From Paramecium octaurelia (lineage: Eukaryota > Ciliophora > Oligohymenophorea > Peniculida > Parameciidae), in assembly GCA_905182995.1 (NCBI GenBank), contig CAJJDP010000144.1, forward strand, positions 1 through 64,000: 64,000 bases of DNA, in the 5' to 3' direction. A program made the position numbers and the translations under genes. Below the pieces are notes generated by a model. It made no database searches. It worked only from the letters and a program-made list of their open reading frames with translations, and was not told where the DNA came from. Numbering within the stretch: position 1 is the stretch's first letter; every line of letters begins with the position of its first letter. Of this stretch, positions 48,699-60,164 are shown piece by piece.

Positions 48699-51125
48699 TA
48701 TTTATTTATTCTAGCTACATCAAATAAATCATCCTTTTATTAATTGTTATCCTTATAATTTTTATCGTTTAACCATTAATTTACAATATTCCAAAAAAAT
48801 TTATCTTAAGGTCATTCATCAATTTTAAAATGAATTTATTAAATTTTGAAATAAATATTTATATTTCATTTATCTTTGCTAATTCATCAAAATTTACTGT
48901 AGTTTAGATTCATATTGCCATTTTAAGAAAAAAAAGTAATCTTAATGAAAATTTAAAAATCCAAACCTAAATTTGATATTAAATAAGTTTATACATACGC
49001 TAAAATTGCGATGTTGAAATGCGGGTGTACTTTATATGAAAAAGAAATTTTGATAATTTCTTTAATCTCAATTTTTAGAAAAAAAATTAGATTAATTTAT
49101 TATTCTACTAAGTTTATCTTAGAACTGATTTGCTCTTAATTTAATAATAAAATGCAATTAAAAAATCAAATGATATTGTATAAATACAATAAACTTAATT
49201 CAGATCTATAAGATTATGAGTTAGTTCTAAAAATCTGCAAAATAAAATAATAATGAGATGTCTCTTGATCTAAATATTTATTATTAAATAGCAAATTTAG
49301 TTTTATCTATATGAAATAAAATTAGTTTGCTTAAAACTAAATATAATTAAGAAATCTATTAATTTATATTTAATTGTTTATTTGAATTATTTAATCAGTG
49401 ACCATAGACTAGATTATATAGTTGGGAAAATATTGATCAATGAGGGAAATCATATAGATAATGTTCACAATCATATACATAGTCACCACCACTAATTGAA
49501 TCATTTTTTCAATAAATTTTATTGAGAAAATGATGAAAATATCAAAAAATTATTGATCTTATAAAATAGTAAATTATAGTTCTTATAAAATAGTAAATCA
49601 CTAAATTGTATAATTGATTAATTTTAACTTATGTTATTTTATTCAAAACTCATAAAAAATCATTGATTAAAAATGAATGTTTGGTTACTTATATATGTTA
49701 TTAAATTTTAGGTTTTATTAATCTAATAATGGAATTTAATCGTTGTATAAGAAGATAATAAAAACAATCCTTTNCATTTTTTTTTTCAATCCTCTCCTCT
49801 TCTTCATCAACTATGCTATCTTATCATTATCAAAATACTTTATCTCTATAGGTGTGTTTGATCTTGAATCTATTTGTCTTTATTTATTGTTTTCCAAAGT
49901 TTACAGTGGATCATAACCCATATCTATTCTTATTTGATCATTACGATTTGGGATTTATTTTTCTTCATTCATTATTTCCTCTCCCCTTGCTAATTTATCA
50001 CATCTTTCAGATAAACTAGCACATTGCAAATATAATTGAGCCAAAGCATTTAGATGTGTTGTTAAAGGAACGTATTACATTATTTATTTATTCTAGCTAC
50101 ATCAAATAAATCATCCTTTTATTAATTGTTATCCTTATAATTTTTATCGTTTAACCATTAATTTACAATATTCCAAAAAAATTTATCTTAAGGTCATTCA
50201 TCAATTTTAAAATGAATTTATTAAATTTTGAAATAAATATTTATATTTCATTTATCTTTGCTAATTCATCAAAATTTACTGTAGTTTAGATTCATATTGC
50301 CATTTTAAGAAAAAAAAGTAATCTTAATGAAAATTTAAAAATCCAAACCTAAATTTGATATTAAATAAGTTTATACATACGCTAAAATTGCGATGTTGAA
50401 ATGCGGGTGTACTTTATATGAAAAAGAAATTTTGATAATTTCTTTAATCTCAATTTTTAGAAAAAAAATTAGATTAATTTATTATTCTACTAAGTTTATC
50501 TTAGAACTGATTTGCTCTTAATTTAATAATAAAATGCAATTAAAAAATCAAATGATATTGTAAGATTATGAGTTAGTTCTAAAAATCTGCAAAATAAAAT
50601 AATAATGAGATGTCTCTTGATCTAAATATTTATTATTAAATAGCAAATTTAGTTTTATCTATATGAAATAAAATTAGTTTGCTTAAAACTAAATATAATT
50701 AAGAAATCTATTAATTTATATTTAATTGTTTATTTGAATTATTTAATCAGTGACCATAGACTAGATTATATAGTTGGGAAAATATTGATCAATGAGGGAA
50801 ATCATATAGATAATGTTCACAATCATATACATAGTCACCACCACTAATTGAATCATTTTTTCAATAAATTTTATTGAGAAAATGATGAAAATATCAAAAA
50901 ATTATTGATCTTATAAAATAGTAAATTATAGTTCTTATAAAATAGTAAATCACTAAATTGTATAATTGATTAATTTTAACTTATGTTATTTTATTCAAAA
51001 CTCATAAAAAATCATTGATTAAAAATGAATGTTTGGTTACTTATATATGTTATTAAATTTTAGGTTTTATTAATCTAATAATGGAATTTAATCGTTGTAT
51101 AAGAAGATAATAAAAACAATCCTTT
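48393..51125. repeat. Adjacent duplicate pair (1381/1351 bp) around a single N at 49774
   Basis: Positions 48393-49773 repeat at 49775-51125. The 30-bp length difference is fully explained by the element at 49179-49208. The right copy contains a truncated duplicate of the C2H2 gene's 5' part (about 49775-50080), which is therefore not listed as a gene. A single N at the exact junction again indicates unmerged contig ends. Confidence 0.9.
49179..49208. other. IES-like 30-bp TA-bounded insertion
   Basis: The left copy of the duplicated segment has 30 bp that the right copy lacks. The empty site is the single TA at 50561-50562. The insert begins TATAAATAC and, read inwards from its right end, TATAGATCTG. 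Paramecium internal eliminated sequences are bounded by TA, leave one TA on excision, have ends close to TAYAGYNR, and are commonly 26-30 bp long. The right end matches the first five consensus positions and the left end four of five. It is non-coding. It probably represents an element retained in some molecules and excised in others. Confidence 0.7.
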
Positions 51126-51177
51126 TGGACTATTAAATATAAATATCAGATTGGTTAATGTAATCACAGAACACACA

Positions 51178-51225
51178 GGCTTACTCACGGGTTCGTATGT
51201 GAGTAACAACAGCATGCTCTAAGGC
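51178..51225. other. GC-richer hairpin, possible structured RNA
   Basis: In the spacer between the third duplicate and a MORN gene, TTACTCAC (51181-51188) and GTGAGTAA (51199-51206) form a perfect 8-bp stem with loop GGGTTCGTAT. Outside it GGC (51178-51180) can pair with GCC near 51224. The patch is clearly richer in G+C than its surroundings. The loop contains GGTTCG, as in a tRNA T-arm, but no complete tRNA cloverleaf is visible. It could be a small RNA (snoRNA-like), a transcript-end structure or a tRNA fragment. Confidence 0.35.
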
Positions 51226-51390
51226 CGATAACGAATATTTTCATCATAAAAAGAGTAAAGTGTTTTTGTATATTGGTAATAAAAAATCAATATTTTTAAT
51301 TATGGGTTCTCTCATTATTCATAATAGTTATATTTAGTTTTATCTCAAATAAGTGAAATACAAATTATACAGTTATTAATAATTATAAAA

Positions 51391-52507
51391 ATGGGAAATA
51401 ATTGTGGAGGACAATGCACTGGCTGCTATAAAAGGGATCTAGAAATTGTCGTAATTATAAGTGTCTATTTTAGAAAAGTGAGCAGTAACAAATTTTATCA
51501 GAGAAACCAATTGAATCTTCGAGTAAACGCAGTTCAAAAAATAATGTTTAACAGAATACAGTTTAGATGGGAAGCAAGAGTGATTTAATGTAAAAACCTG
51601 TCACAAAGAGTGTGGTTGATATGGTTGAAGACAAGTAAAAGAAGACAAAAGCAATAGTTAAAATATAATCTCATTGGAGAGGATATAAAGTGAGAAAAGA
51701 AGTCTATTCAATGATAAAGAGTCAAACAAGTGTTAGTAGTCAGGTTAGCAAATCAACAGGCAGTTATTTTGACAGATTGGGAAACGAGTCAAAATCATAG
51801 AAGTATTAAATGGTTGATTCCTTAGATTACTTAAATTATATAATGGACAATGGTTAGGAAATGAGAGACATGGGTAAGGAATTCAGAAGTGGCCAGATGG
51901 AGCCACTTATGAAGGGGAATGGTCACATAACAAGGCAAATGGCAAAGGCACATTTCGTCATGCAGATAAAATAGAATATGATGGACATTGGAGAAATAAC
52001 AAAGCATGTGGATATGGAATATTAAAATCACCTAGTGGAGCCTATTATGAAGGAGAATGGGAAGATGATTTGTAGCATGGATTTGGAAAAGAGAAATGGG
52101 CTGACGGATCATTTTATGAAGGCCAATATGTTAAAGGTATGAAATGTGGAAAGGGCAAATATGTTTGGAGTGATAACAGTTATTATGAAGGAGAATGGTT
52201 GAATAATAAAATACATGGATAAGGAGTATATCATTGGATTGATGGAAGAGGCTACATTGGATAATGGAAGAATGGAATGATGAATGGATAAGGAGAATAT
52301 AGTTGGATTGATGGTCGTAAATATATTGGAAATTATTTGAATGATCAAAAACATGGTTATGGAGTCTATCGTTGGGTAGATGGTAAGGAATATAGAGGGG
52401 AGTGGCAATTTGGATAATAAAATGGAGAGGGTACTTATATCACGGTAGATGGAAAGAGTAGGAAGGGGTAATGGTAGGATGGCAAACTAGTTAAATGGAT
52501 TAAATGA
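51391..52507 (+). CDS. Lipid-anchored IQ and MORN repeat protein
   Basis: The start is ATG 51391-51393 and the stop TGA 52505-52507, about 355 residues with two 23-nt introns. The N-terminus MGNNCGGQCTGC fits dual N-myristoylation and palmitoylation. An IQ-type motif follows (AIVKIQSHWRGYKVRKEV). From about residue 130 there are eight or more MORN repeats (LYNGQWLGNERHGQGIQKW; YYEGEWEDDLQHGFGKEKW; YYEGEWLNNKIHGQGVYHW), ending GKLVKWIK. MORN arrays bind membranes or act as scaffolds in cilia and basal bodies; this one probably sits on a membrane and responds to calmodulin. It heads a run of five plus-strand genes with very short spacers. Confidence 0.88.
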
Positions 52508-52542
52508 TCTTATTTTAAATTAATTTTAACGAATACAAACAC

Positions 52543-53706
52543 ATGAATAATGATGAAAGCACATCCTAAAATATCAGTCATGATCTAATCATTAAAAAGT
52601 GGAGAGATAAAGAAAATTAGTCATTCAATCGCAATTCTACCGTATATAGTTCCATCAACTCTGTTATTGAAAAATCCTAACCATTTTCACATCTTAAATT
52701 ATCAAATGGTTAGTATTGGGGATAACTTAAATTGAATAAACCTAATGGCATTGGTTCGTGTCATTTTAATAATGGAGGTTTCTATTATGGGGAATGGAAA
52801 AATAATACTATTCATGGATTTGGAGTGTATTTCTTTAATGTTGGAGGTTATATTAGAGGTGAGTTTAAGGAAGGACTTGCTGATGGTAAATGTGAACTCT
52901 AGTATTAAAATGGATAACTCTACTAAGGGCATTTCAAATTAGGCAAATAATAAGGAGTTGGGATTAAAATTGGTAGAAGAGGAAAAGAAGTTGTCTAATA
53001 CAAAGACAGTTTACGAGTATGTTTATATGAAGAACCTTAATAATTGGAGGATATTCAAATGATGTTGAAAGATCATTTACCATAAATTTACATCCATAAC
53101 GATAGAGTTGTTTATGGTTTGCAAATTGATTTAACTGGTTTGGGAGTGATTTAGTATAATAATGGTAGAGTGGATTTGGGATGGTTTCAAAATGGATCAC
53201 TTAATGGGAAGGGGAAAATCATCTTTAAGAGTGGAGATATCTACGATGGAGAATTAAAAAATGGATTCTTTTAAGGTTAAGGTATTTATTGTTATTAAAC
53301 TTAAGGGTTTTATTTAAATTATAATTCAAAATAATTGACGGAAGGTCAATTCGAAAGGAATCAAATCTTATCAATTGAGAAATAAGATTATATGTATCCT
53401 CCATATTCCAATGAAGACATCTAAATTGTGGATTAAAGGATTCTGATAAAAAACATTCATTTAAAAACTAGAGTTATGATTGGAAACAAGTAATAGAATT
53501 CTTCTGAAAAATAATCACATAAGGTGAATCAAATATCAAATGGCATTTAACATCTGATTTAATCTATTAAGAAAACGTAGAAAAGTGAAAGTAGTTAACA
53601 TGAAGAAGTCTTGGACAATCTATTAGCAAGAGTTTAATCCCCATAATAAAGAAAGAATCTACAATAGATAATTAGTCAGGTTACGTCTCCATAAAGGATT
53701 AGATGA
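52543..53706 (+). CDS. MORN repeat protein
   Basis: A continuous intronless reading of 387 residues runs from ATG 52543-52545 (MNNDESTSQNISHDLIIKKW) to TGA 53704-53706. MORN units occupy about residues 50-140 (YWGQLKLNKPNGIGSCHF; YYGEWKNNTIHGFGVYFF) and again at about 185-260 (VYGLQIDLTGLGVIQY; YDGELKNGFFQGQGIYCY). The C-terminal 120 residues are Q/S/K-rich and likely disordered. It begins 35 bp after the stop of the previous MORN gene, and the two may be related by old duplication, although the sequences are well diverged. A cytoskeletal or ciliary scaffold is likely. Confidence 0.82.
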
Positions 53707-53738
53707 TAATTTATATATATTATTTTCATTTATAATAA

Positions 53739-55638
53739 ATGTAACAATCAAAATTAAATAAATCATCCTTGTAACAACAATCAATAAAAGTATATGTAAG
53801 AGTAAGGCCTTTATTGAAAAAGGAGTTGGGATAGGAATGCATAATTAAAACTGATCAAGTAGTAATTTGTTCCTAAAAAATAGCAAAAATATGTAGTGAT
53901 TGAGCAATCTACACATATACTTAAGTAGGAATATGATTAAGTGTTTGATGAGAAAGTGTCGTAGGAAGAAATATTCAAATTCATATCTCCGACCATTCAT
54001 AAAGCACTGTAAGGGTACAATACAACAATTATGGCATATGGACAAACAGGCAGTGGTATTTCTGTAGTACTTAAACAGGTAAAACACATACAATGTTTGG
54101 AAGTGACTGGGAATATTCACTGAATATTAGTTTGGGCCATTAATCGACATTCATTGATGATTTATAAACAGATTAGAATCATGCAGGTATGATACCTAGA
54201 ACTATTTATACTCTGTTTAATAATTTACAATAAGGGTATTATGTTTACTGTTCATTCTTGTAAATATACAATGAGAAGATTTATGACTTATTGCAGGATC
54301 ACAAAGTACCTCAAGCTCTATAGATTCATGAATCAAAAACGGAAGGGATTTATGTTGGTAAATATAATCAAGGATTTTAGAATAATTGACTGAATATGCA
54401 GTGAATAATTTATACGATTGTTTAACATTGATGAAGAGAGGAGAGAAGAACAGAATGATCAGACAAACCACAATGAATTTAAAGTCAAGTAGAAGTCACA
54501 CTATATTTCAATTACTGATTGAAACAAGCAAGGCTGATTCAGGTGGTTAGTTGTTGAGATCCAAAATCAATTTATGTGATTTAGCTGGTTCGGAGAAGAT
54601 TAATAAATAAGATTCAATGACCAGTGCTCACTTGAATGAATTAAAGAGCATCAATTAATCTCTCACCACTTTAGGAAAGGTGATCCAAAATTTATCTCAA
54701 AACAATAAAAACATTAACAAATTGCCAATCCCATACAGAGAATCAAAGATCACAAGATTATTGTAAGATAGTCTTGGTGGGAATACATTAACTAATATAT
54801 TTGTGAATGTTGCTCCAAATATTTACAATATAGATGAGACTGCTAATTCATTGAAATTTGCTTAACGAGCTCGAAATATTACTCAAATAGTGTAAGCGAA
54901 TTCAATTAATGCAACAGATCAAGAATTGGTTAATAAATTATTAAAAGAGGTAGATAATATAATTGAATATAGATTGACTATTTGAAACAGTTGCTTAATA
55001 TGAAGAGAAAAGGATTGAATAGCAATGACATTCATTTCAAGTTGATGAAAATCTAAGAAGAGAATGAGAGATTGAGATAAGCAAATTTATCAGTGAATGA
55101 AGTCGAGAAATTGATGTAAGAAAATAGGAAGATGAGGGAGGAATTATAAAAGTTGTAATCTTAATCTCATGAAAACTCTGAAAGTTCTCACTTGATGAAA
55201 CATGGGTCTGAGGAAGGATTTTCAGGATCAGAAATTGATAAACAATACAATACCTATTAGTAGACGTAGCTCTCGAATAATGGTCTATTGATAGTGAGCA
55301 ATCCAAGCATGCAGAAGACTGAGGTGACTGTTCGTTATAAGGATAGAGGAAATAAAGTGTAAACCAAGTTGGGGTATGTGGAAGCTAGTGAATAGATGTT
55401 GCAAAGGGAAAAGAGATTGATGAGTGAGAGGAAAAGAGTAATTGAGAGATTAGAATTGTTGGAGTAGTTGTAATTCAAGAATAATCTGAATTCTTCCATG
55501 CCATTAAATGGAAAGTTTCCAAAACCTTCAAAGAAAAACTCATATAATTAGTTAAATAGGACTGTGGAAGAGGAGAGGATAAGTCTACCAAAATTAAAGA
55601 TTGCAGAAAGGAAACTAATTCATGATTAATTAATATGA
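53739..55638 (+). CDS. Kinesin motor protein with N-terminal motor
   Basis: The start is ATG 53739-53741 and the stop TGA 55636-55638; four introns (25, 23, 23, 23 nt) give about 600 residues. The motor domain spans about residues 15-345: IKVYVRVRPLL, P-loop AYGQTGSGKTHTMFG (residues 91-105, split by an intron), switch I NLKSSRSHTIF, switch II LCDLAGSE, and the end motif ANSLKFAQRARNI. The neck and stalk are coiled coil (IDYLKQLLNMKRKGLN; QREKRLMSERKRVIERLELL). Nucleotide and switch residues are intact, so an active plus-end-type microtubule motor is expected. The subfamily is not certain. Its neighbours are MORN and dynein genes, suggesting a ciliary role. Confidence 0.9.
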
Positions 55639-56090
55639 ATAAATAAACTAAAATTTATGCATATAAACCATAAATCAACGTTTATGTGAATGGTTATCCT
55701 GATTTTAAGGCAGCCATTGAAGAAAAGTTCATGCGAAGTCAAATAAACAAAAATTATGTTTTCCCAAGAACCAAGGAAGACCTATCTGAAAGTCGTTGCG
55801 AGGTAAAGAAAACACTTCCGATTAGAAGAAGAACTAATACAGAACCAAACTAAGTGGAATTAAAGTAACAATGTCAACCCAAGTCGGCTGAGAAAAAGGA
55901 GACTAAATAATTACTAATAAAAGGGTCTATGACTGAGAGGAAGAGTGTGCGATAGACAATTCCATAGACTCAAATACTTGCAGATTAAATTCTCAAGCAA
56001 TTTGAATTGTATAAGAGGAACAAAAGACTCATGAGTGTTGGGAAATCATTGAGTAGAATAAGAAATTTGTTACAAAAATAACAGATGTGA
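55635..56090 (+). CDS. Basic protein of unknown function overlapping the kinesin stop
   Basis: An intronless reading of 151 residues runs from ATG 55635-55637 to TGA 56088-56090. The start shares ATGA with the kinesin stop codon. The protein is basic and polar (KIYAYKPQINVYVNGYPDF, TLPIRRRTNTEPN, FELYKRNKRLMSVGKSLSR), with a helical C-terminus. No family recognised. The texture is protein-like from the first codon, which supports this start, but the next in-frame ATG about 30 codons later would remove the overlap. Confidence 0.6.
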
Positions 56091-56122
56091 ATATAATTTA
56101 TATTATTTTAATTAATCAATTC

Positions 56123-56950
56123 ATGCAAGAAGTCAAACCTCCAAGAGAATCTTTGGTCAAATATGAGAATCCCATTGAAGTCAGCAATGCTAATGATGCC
56201 TCCAGAGGACTTTAAGGAAAAAAGAAAGCATAGTTATCTCCTTTAGAGTCAAAGCCAAATACAGAAGTAATACATATGTTTGAAAAATCAAGGACATTTT
56301 GAATGCTATCTTGCCACCAATTGAATGGGATCATGAAGGAAAACATTATATACAGTATGTGTCACATGTGGCAGCTACCAGAGAAGATGTTGGTAATTTA
56401 CAAAAACTCTTGGATGAGCGATTATTAGCTCGATAAGCCAGGTATTTTCAATTCCACAACCTTATTATAGAGAAACTGGTATTTGTCCAATAAGAGAAGA
56501 ATTGTTGAGTCAATGTTTTGATGAGATCATCAGATAAGTTACAATCGATTGTCCTGAAAGGGGTATTCAATTTCATCTATTACATCTTAGGCTTGTTATT
56601 AATGAGAGTGAGGGATGAACTCAAGATGACTATTGCAGCATATTAAACCTTATACAATTCTTCGGTTACTTTCGGAATGAGAAAATAATTATAAGCTGAA
56701 ATGGGTAAAAGTGAATTGGAAGAAAAGATTGTCTAGTTGGAACAGAGGAAATAGAAATTGGAGGAGAAAGTATCAAATGCATTTTATTTAGAGAATCGAT
56801 TTACTTAATAAGAAGGATTCGTTGGATAAAAAGATTAAGGAGAGAAATCAAATTGAAGAATAAAAAAGAAAACAGGAAATAGAATTCCTCAAATATTAAG
56901 GACAACATTTGGAAGCTTTCCTTAAATCGGTTTAACCAGAATTGAAATGA
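56123..56950 (+). CDS. Axonemal inner-arm dynein light chain p28 (DNALI1-like)
   Basis: The start is ATG 56123-56125 and the stop TGA 56948-56950; introns of 26, 29, 28 and 22 nt give about 240 residues, close to the family length. Diagnostic segments are ILNAILPPIEWDHEGKHYIQ, ETGICPIREELLSQCFDEII, RQVTIDCPERG, MRVRDELKMTIAAYQTLY and SSVTFGMRKQLQAEMGKSE, followed by a long coiled coil (KIVQLEQRKQKLEEK). p28 is a light chain of single-headed inner-arm dyneins in motile cilia. The gene is intact and lies at the end of the compact plus-strand array. Confidence 0.95.
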
Positions 56951-56975
56951 ATGATGTTATATAAATATTTATAAA

Positions 56976-57137
56976 TCATTTATAATGGTACAATAATACC
57001 AAAACATAGCTTACGATTGTTAGAATACTTAAAAAAGCCACAATGCCATAAGTTTTCTATTTCTACGTCTTATTGTAATCTGAAATAGCTTATAGAGTGA
57101 TTTCAGCTTCTTCCTTTGATTTAGCATACTGATTCAT
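56976..57137 (-). CDS. Small tail-anchored membrane protein, 53 residues
   Basis: An intronless reading runs from ATG 57135-57137 to TGA 56976-56978. The N-terminus is charged and helical (MNQYAKSKEEAEITLQAI), followed by one membrane segment (YGIVAFLSILTIVSYVLVLL) and the tail YHYK. It could be a small mitochondrial or ER membrane subunit; no family recognised. It converges with the p28 gene, with stop codons 25 bp apart. It is short, but the polar-helix plus single-TM design and clean stop support it. Confidence 0.55.
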
Positions 57138-57371
57138 TTGTAATATTTTTTTTAATTTAATTATGTTATTGTATGCAAATGTATATGTATTTGTATTTTG
57201 TAATTGATTTTCATGACATCTTCATGTTGTATTCAACAATAAATAAATTAATTTGAGAAAGAATTTTAATTTGTCATCAAATTATTGATTTAATGTTGTT
57301 TAAGTATATTATATACTTCTTAAACAATAATGAAATTGGATAAACTATATATACATTGTAATAACAATAAC

Positions 57372-60164
57372 TCATTTGATCTAGATTTAACTTTGAAATT
57401 TTTGGATTTATTATTCTATATCCTTTATTAATAATTATTATTTTTTTTTCTTAATCTATGCTTCCTCAACACTCTTCTATTACAATAAATCAATCCGTTC
57501 AAAATTCTAGAGCTCTTTTTTAATGTTTTAAGCAATCTTTTAGTATTTGTCATCCTACTTATTCATGTTCTTTAGAAATGCATCAATTTTGTCTGAATTT
57601 GGTTTTTCATTTCCAGTTATTACCATTCTCGGAACAATCAAGCCTGGCATTTTTCTTAATTAATTCCAGTCTATTCCATCGAAGAAAGGGTGATCTTTGA
57701 TTTCCTAAATGTTATTGTGTCCAATTCTCTTTGTAAATTCAGGCTCCATCAACTATTTAATCAAATCAGCTGCATTGTGAGATATGCAGTCTTCCTCTTA
57801 CCCTATTTACGGCCACTCCATTCTCAAATTCAATATATTATCAAATAGTCTCTCAACAGTAGTATCATTGAAAGGTGGTACTCCCACTAACAATTCGTAC
57901 ATGATGACACCTAGGCTCCAGTAATCTGTACTATAATTATCGGAAGACACTCCTTTGATTATTTCAGGAGAGATGTAATCTGGAGTTCCAACTATGGCTT
58001 TGGTTTCAACAGATTGTTTTTTGAGAGATTTATGGATGTTGTATTATGGTTCATAATTGATTTGAAGATTTTGAATCATATCTCCAACAATTCCTTTAAT
58101 TTTAAAATTCTACTACCTTTGCAATTACTTCTTCAATTTTGTGTTCATACCTTAGGCAGAGAGCCCAAAATCAGCCAATTTGGCATGACCTTAACAATCT
58201 AATAGTATGTTATCAGGTTTTAAGTCTCTGTGAACAATGTTATTCTTCCTCAAGTATTCCAAGGCTAAGACAATCTCAGCCAAGTAGAATTGAACATAGG
58301 CTTCATCAAGTGCACCATACACTTTGAGAATATTGGCGAAGTCCCCTCCAACCATATACTCTTAAACAAAACAATAGTAGTGATCGTGAACAAAGGAATA
58401 GTAGGCTTTAACCACAAAGTCACCAGTCAATATTTCGAAGATATTACGTTCTGCCTTAAGAGTTTCCAATGAGGAATTAGCACAATCGATAATTTTGATT
58501 GCGTATAAATCTTGGGATGTCTTCTTCTTGCACAGTAAGACTCCTCCAAAAGCACCTTGGCCTAATGGTTTAATAATATCAAAATCAGCCATTCTTACTG
58601 TGGTATTATTTTGACTTTCTTTGAAAGTGACAACTTCACTATCAGAATTATATCCTTTTTCTTTGAAGATTTCCTTTTAGACATTCATATCAACATCATC
58701 ATCTTCTATGACTTCTGTTTTAAGTATTTATTTGGAAGTGAAATCATCTTCATCTTCTTCTTCGTCCTCTTTCTATTTCTCCATTTTAAATTTACTCAAT
58801 TTTTATATCTATTATGGTCTAGTGGGAACATCTGGAGTTAAATGAACAGTCTTGGTTTTTTCAAATAGATTTTTGACTGCTTTGGATTTTGGTTGAAGGG
58901 AACCCTATTTCATCAAAGGATTTTGATTTAATTGATTAGAAAACTTGGAGTGGATGAAGGAGATGGAGTTAGCTTTGTTGAGGAAATTCTTTTTGATGGA
59001 ATCTATTTAGGATTCTGTTTCTTTATTTTGTATTAATTGGATCTTTTTGAGATGTTCAATTCTATTTTTTAATGAATTTTATGCATCAATTATAATCTAT
59101 TTACTCTATTAATGAGATATGTTTAACAATGCTATTGATAATTCTGAGACTAATAACATATTGGCTTAATGATATAAGAAATTGGATACATTTGAGTTCT
59201 TCATTTTCAGGTTGATTGAATATCTTTTCTGCATGTTGATATATTGATGATAATGCTTAATTGATTGATCCCAACTCTTCTTCTTTAACGTCATCTTGTC
59301 TTACTACTCTTTTAGATTGATTCTTCAATTCCTTCATTCTAGTATTTAATAATAATAATAAGGGTTACAATTTCATTCCTTATTTGACTTGAATGTCATG
59401 CTTTACTTGATATGCTTTTTCTGAAATAGAAGCAAGTATTAAGTTCTCTTAAACTAATAATTTTTTAATGTTTGCCTTTTCTAAACAACCTTAACTATGT
59501 TATTACATTGTATTCATATTTATTTCCTAGTCACAAATTCTACACACTGAAAGATTGTCTTTTAATATTTGATCTTTCTTTTTTTGTAAATGTCTACATA
59601 ACAACATAAGAGATACTAGATTTGTTTATTCATGAATATTTGGAACACTTTCAAATGCGAGTAATCCAAATCCATCAGGAATTTATTCAAAACAATTACA
59701 CATTGATGGATCTAAGATTCCAATTATCTAGTTTTATTATCGGAACTAATCTTACTTCACACTAACATTCCATTACTTTTAAGGTTGTTGCAATCTGAGT
59801 TTCGATTGTGATTGGTTTAGTATTGGAATTGATGAGTACTATTGCACCATGTCTTGAATGAGATGTTCTAAAGTCTAGCATTCTTTCAAATCAAGATTTG
59901 ATTCTATTTGAGTCAATTTCGTCATCATATCATTTAGATATATCAGTAATCTCGATGTTGCTTAAGACTTATTTCTAGATTTGCAATAATTACTTTACTA
60001 AATGACATGCTGGTTGTCTTTAAATTCTGTTGTAATTACTACAGTAAGTGTCTTTTTTGATGGAAATCCAAAGGAGAATCATCTACAATTATTTTCTTGT
60101 AACCCAATTCACTCTAATCCCAACAATCATGTTAAGACTTTGTGCGAACTTTATTTTGTTTCAT
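57372..60164 (-). CDS. IRE/MAST-type AGC Ser/Thr protein kinase with CRIC zinc finger
   Basis: The start is ATG 60162-60164 and the stop TGA 57372-57374, about 910 residues. A 22-nt intron near 59115 and one of about 32 nt near 59990 restore the frame. The N-terminal part has a zinc finger (VCRICDQEI, then QQHSQGC) like that of plant IRE and related MAST/Rim15 kinases, preceded by [20 protein letters not shown] four-helix-like region follows ([18 protein letters not shown]). The kinase starts at [19 protein letters not shown], with [32 protein letters not shown], a long insert, then [12 protein letters not shown]. The catalytic residues are intact. A C-terminal coiled coil ends the protein. 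It probably controls growth or cytoskeleton; the substrate is unknown. The first 60 residues depend on my splice choice. Confidence 0.85.

Noticed and set aside
49775-50080. A second C2H2-type gene start
   Set aside because: Exact duplicate of 48393-48698 next to an N; most likely an assembly artefact.
51181-51206. tRNA gene, because of the GGTTCG loop
   Set aside because: No acceptor, D or anticodon arms could be built around it.
52109-52932. Minus-strand readings rich in I, S, F and P over the MORN genes
   Set aside because: They are antisense shadows of the repetitive GEW/YxG codons of the MORN repeats.
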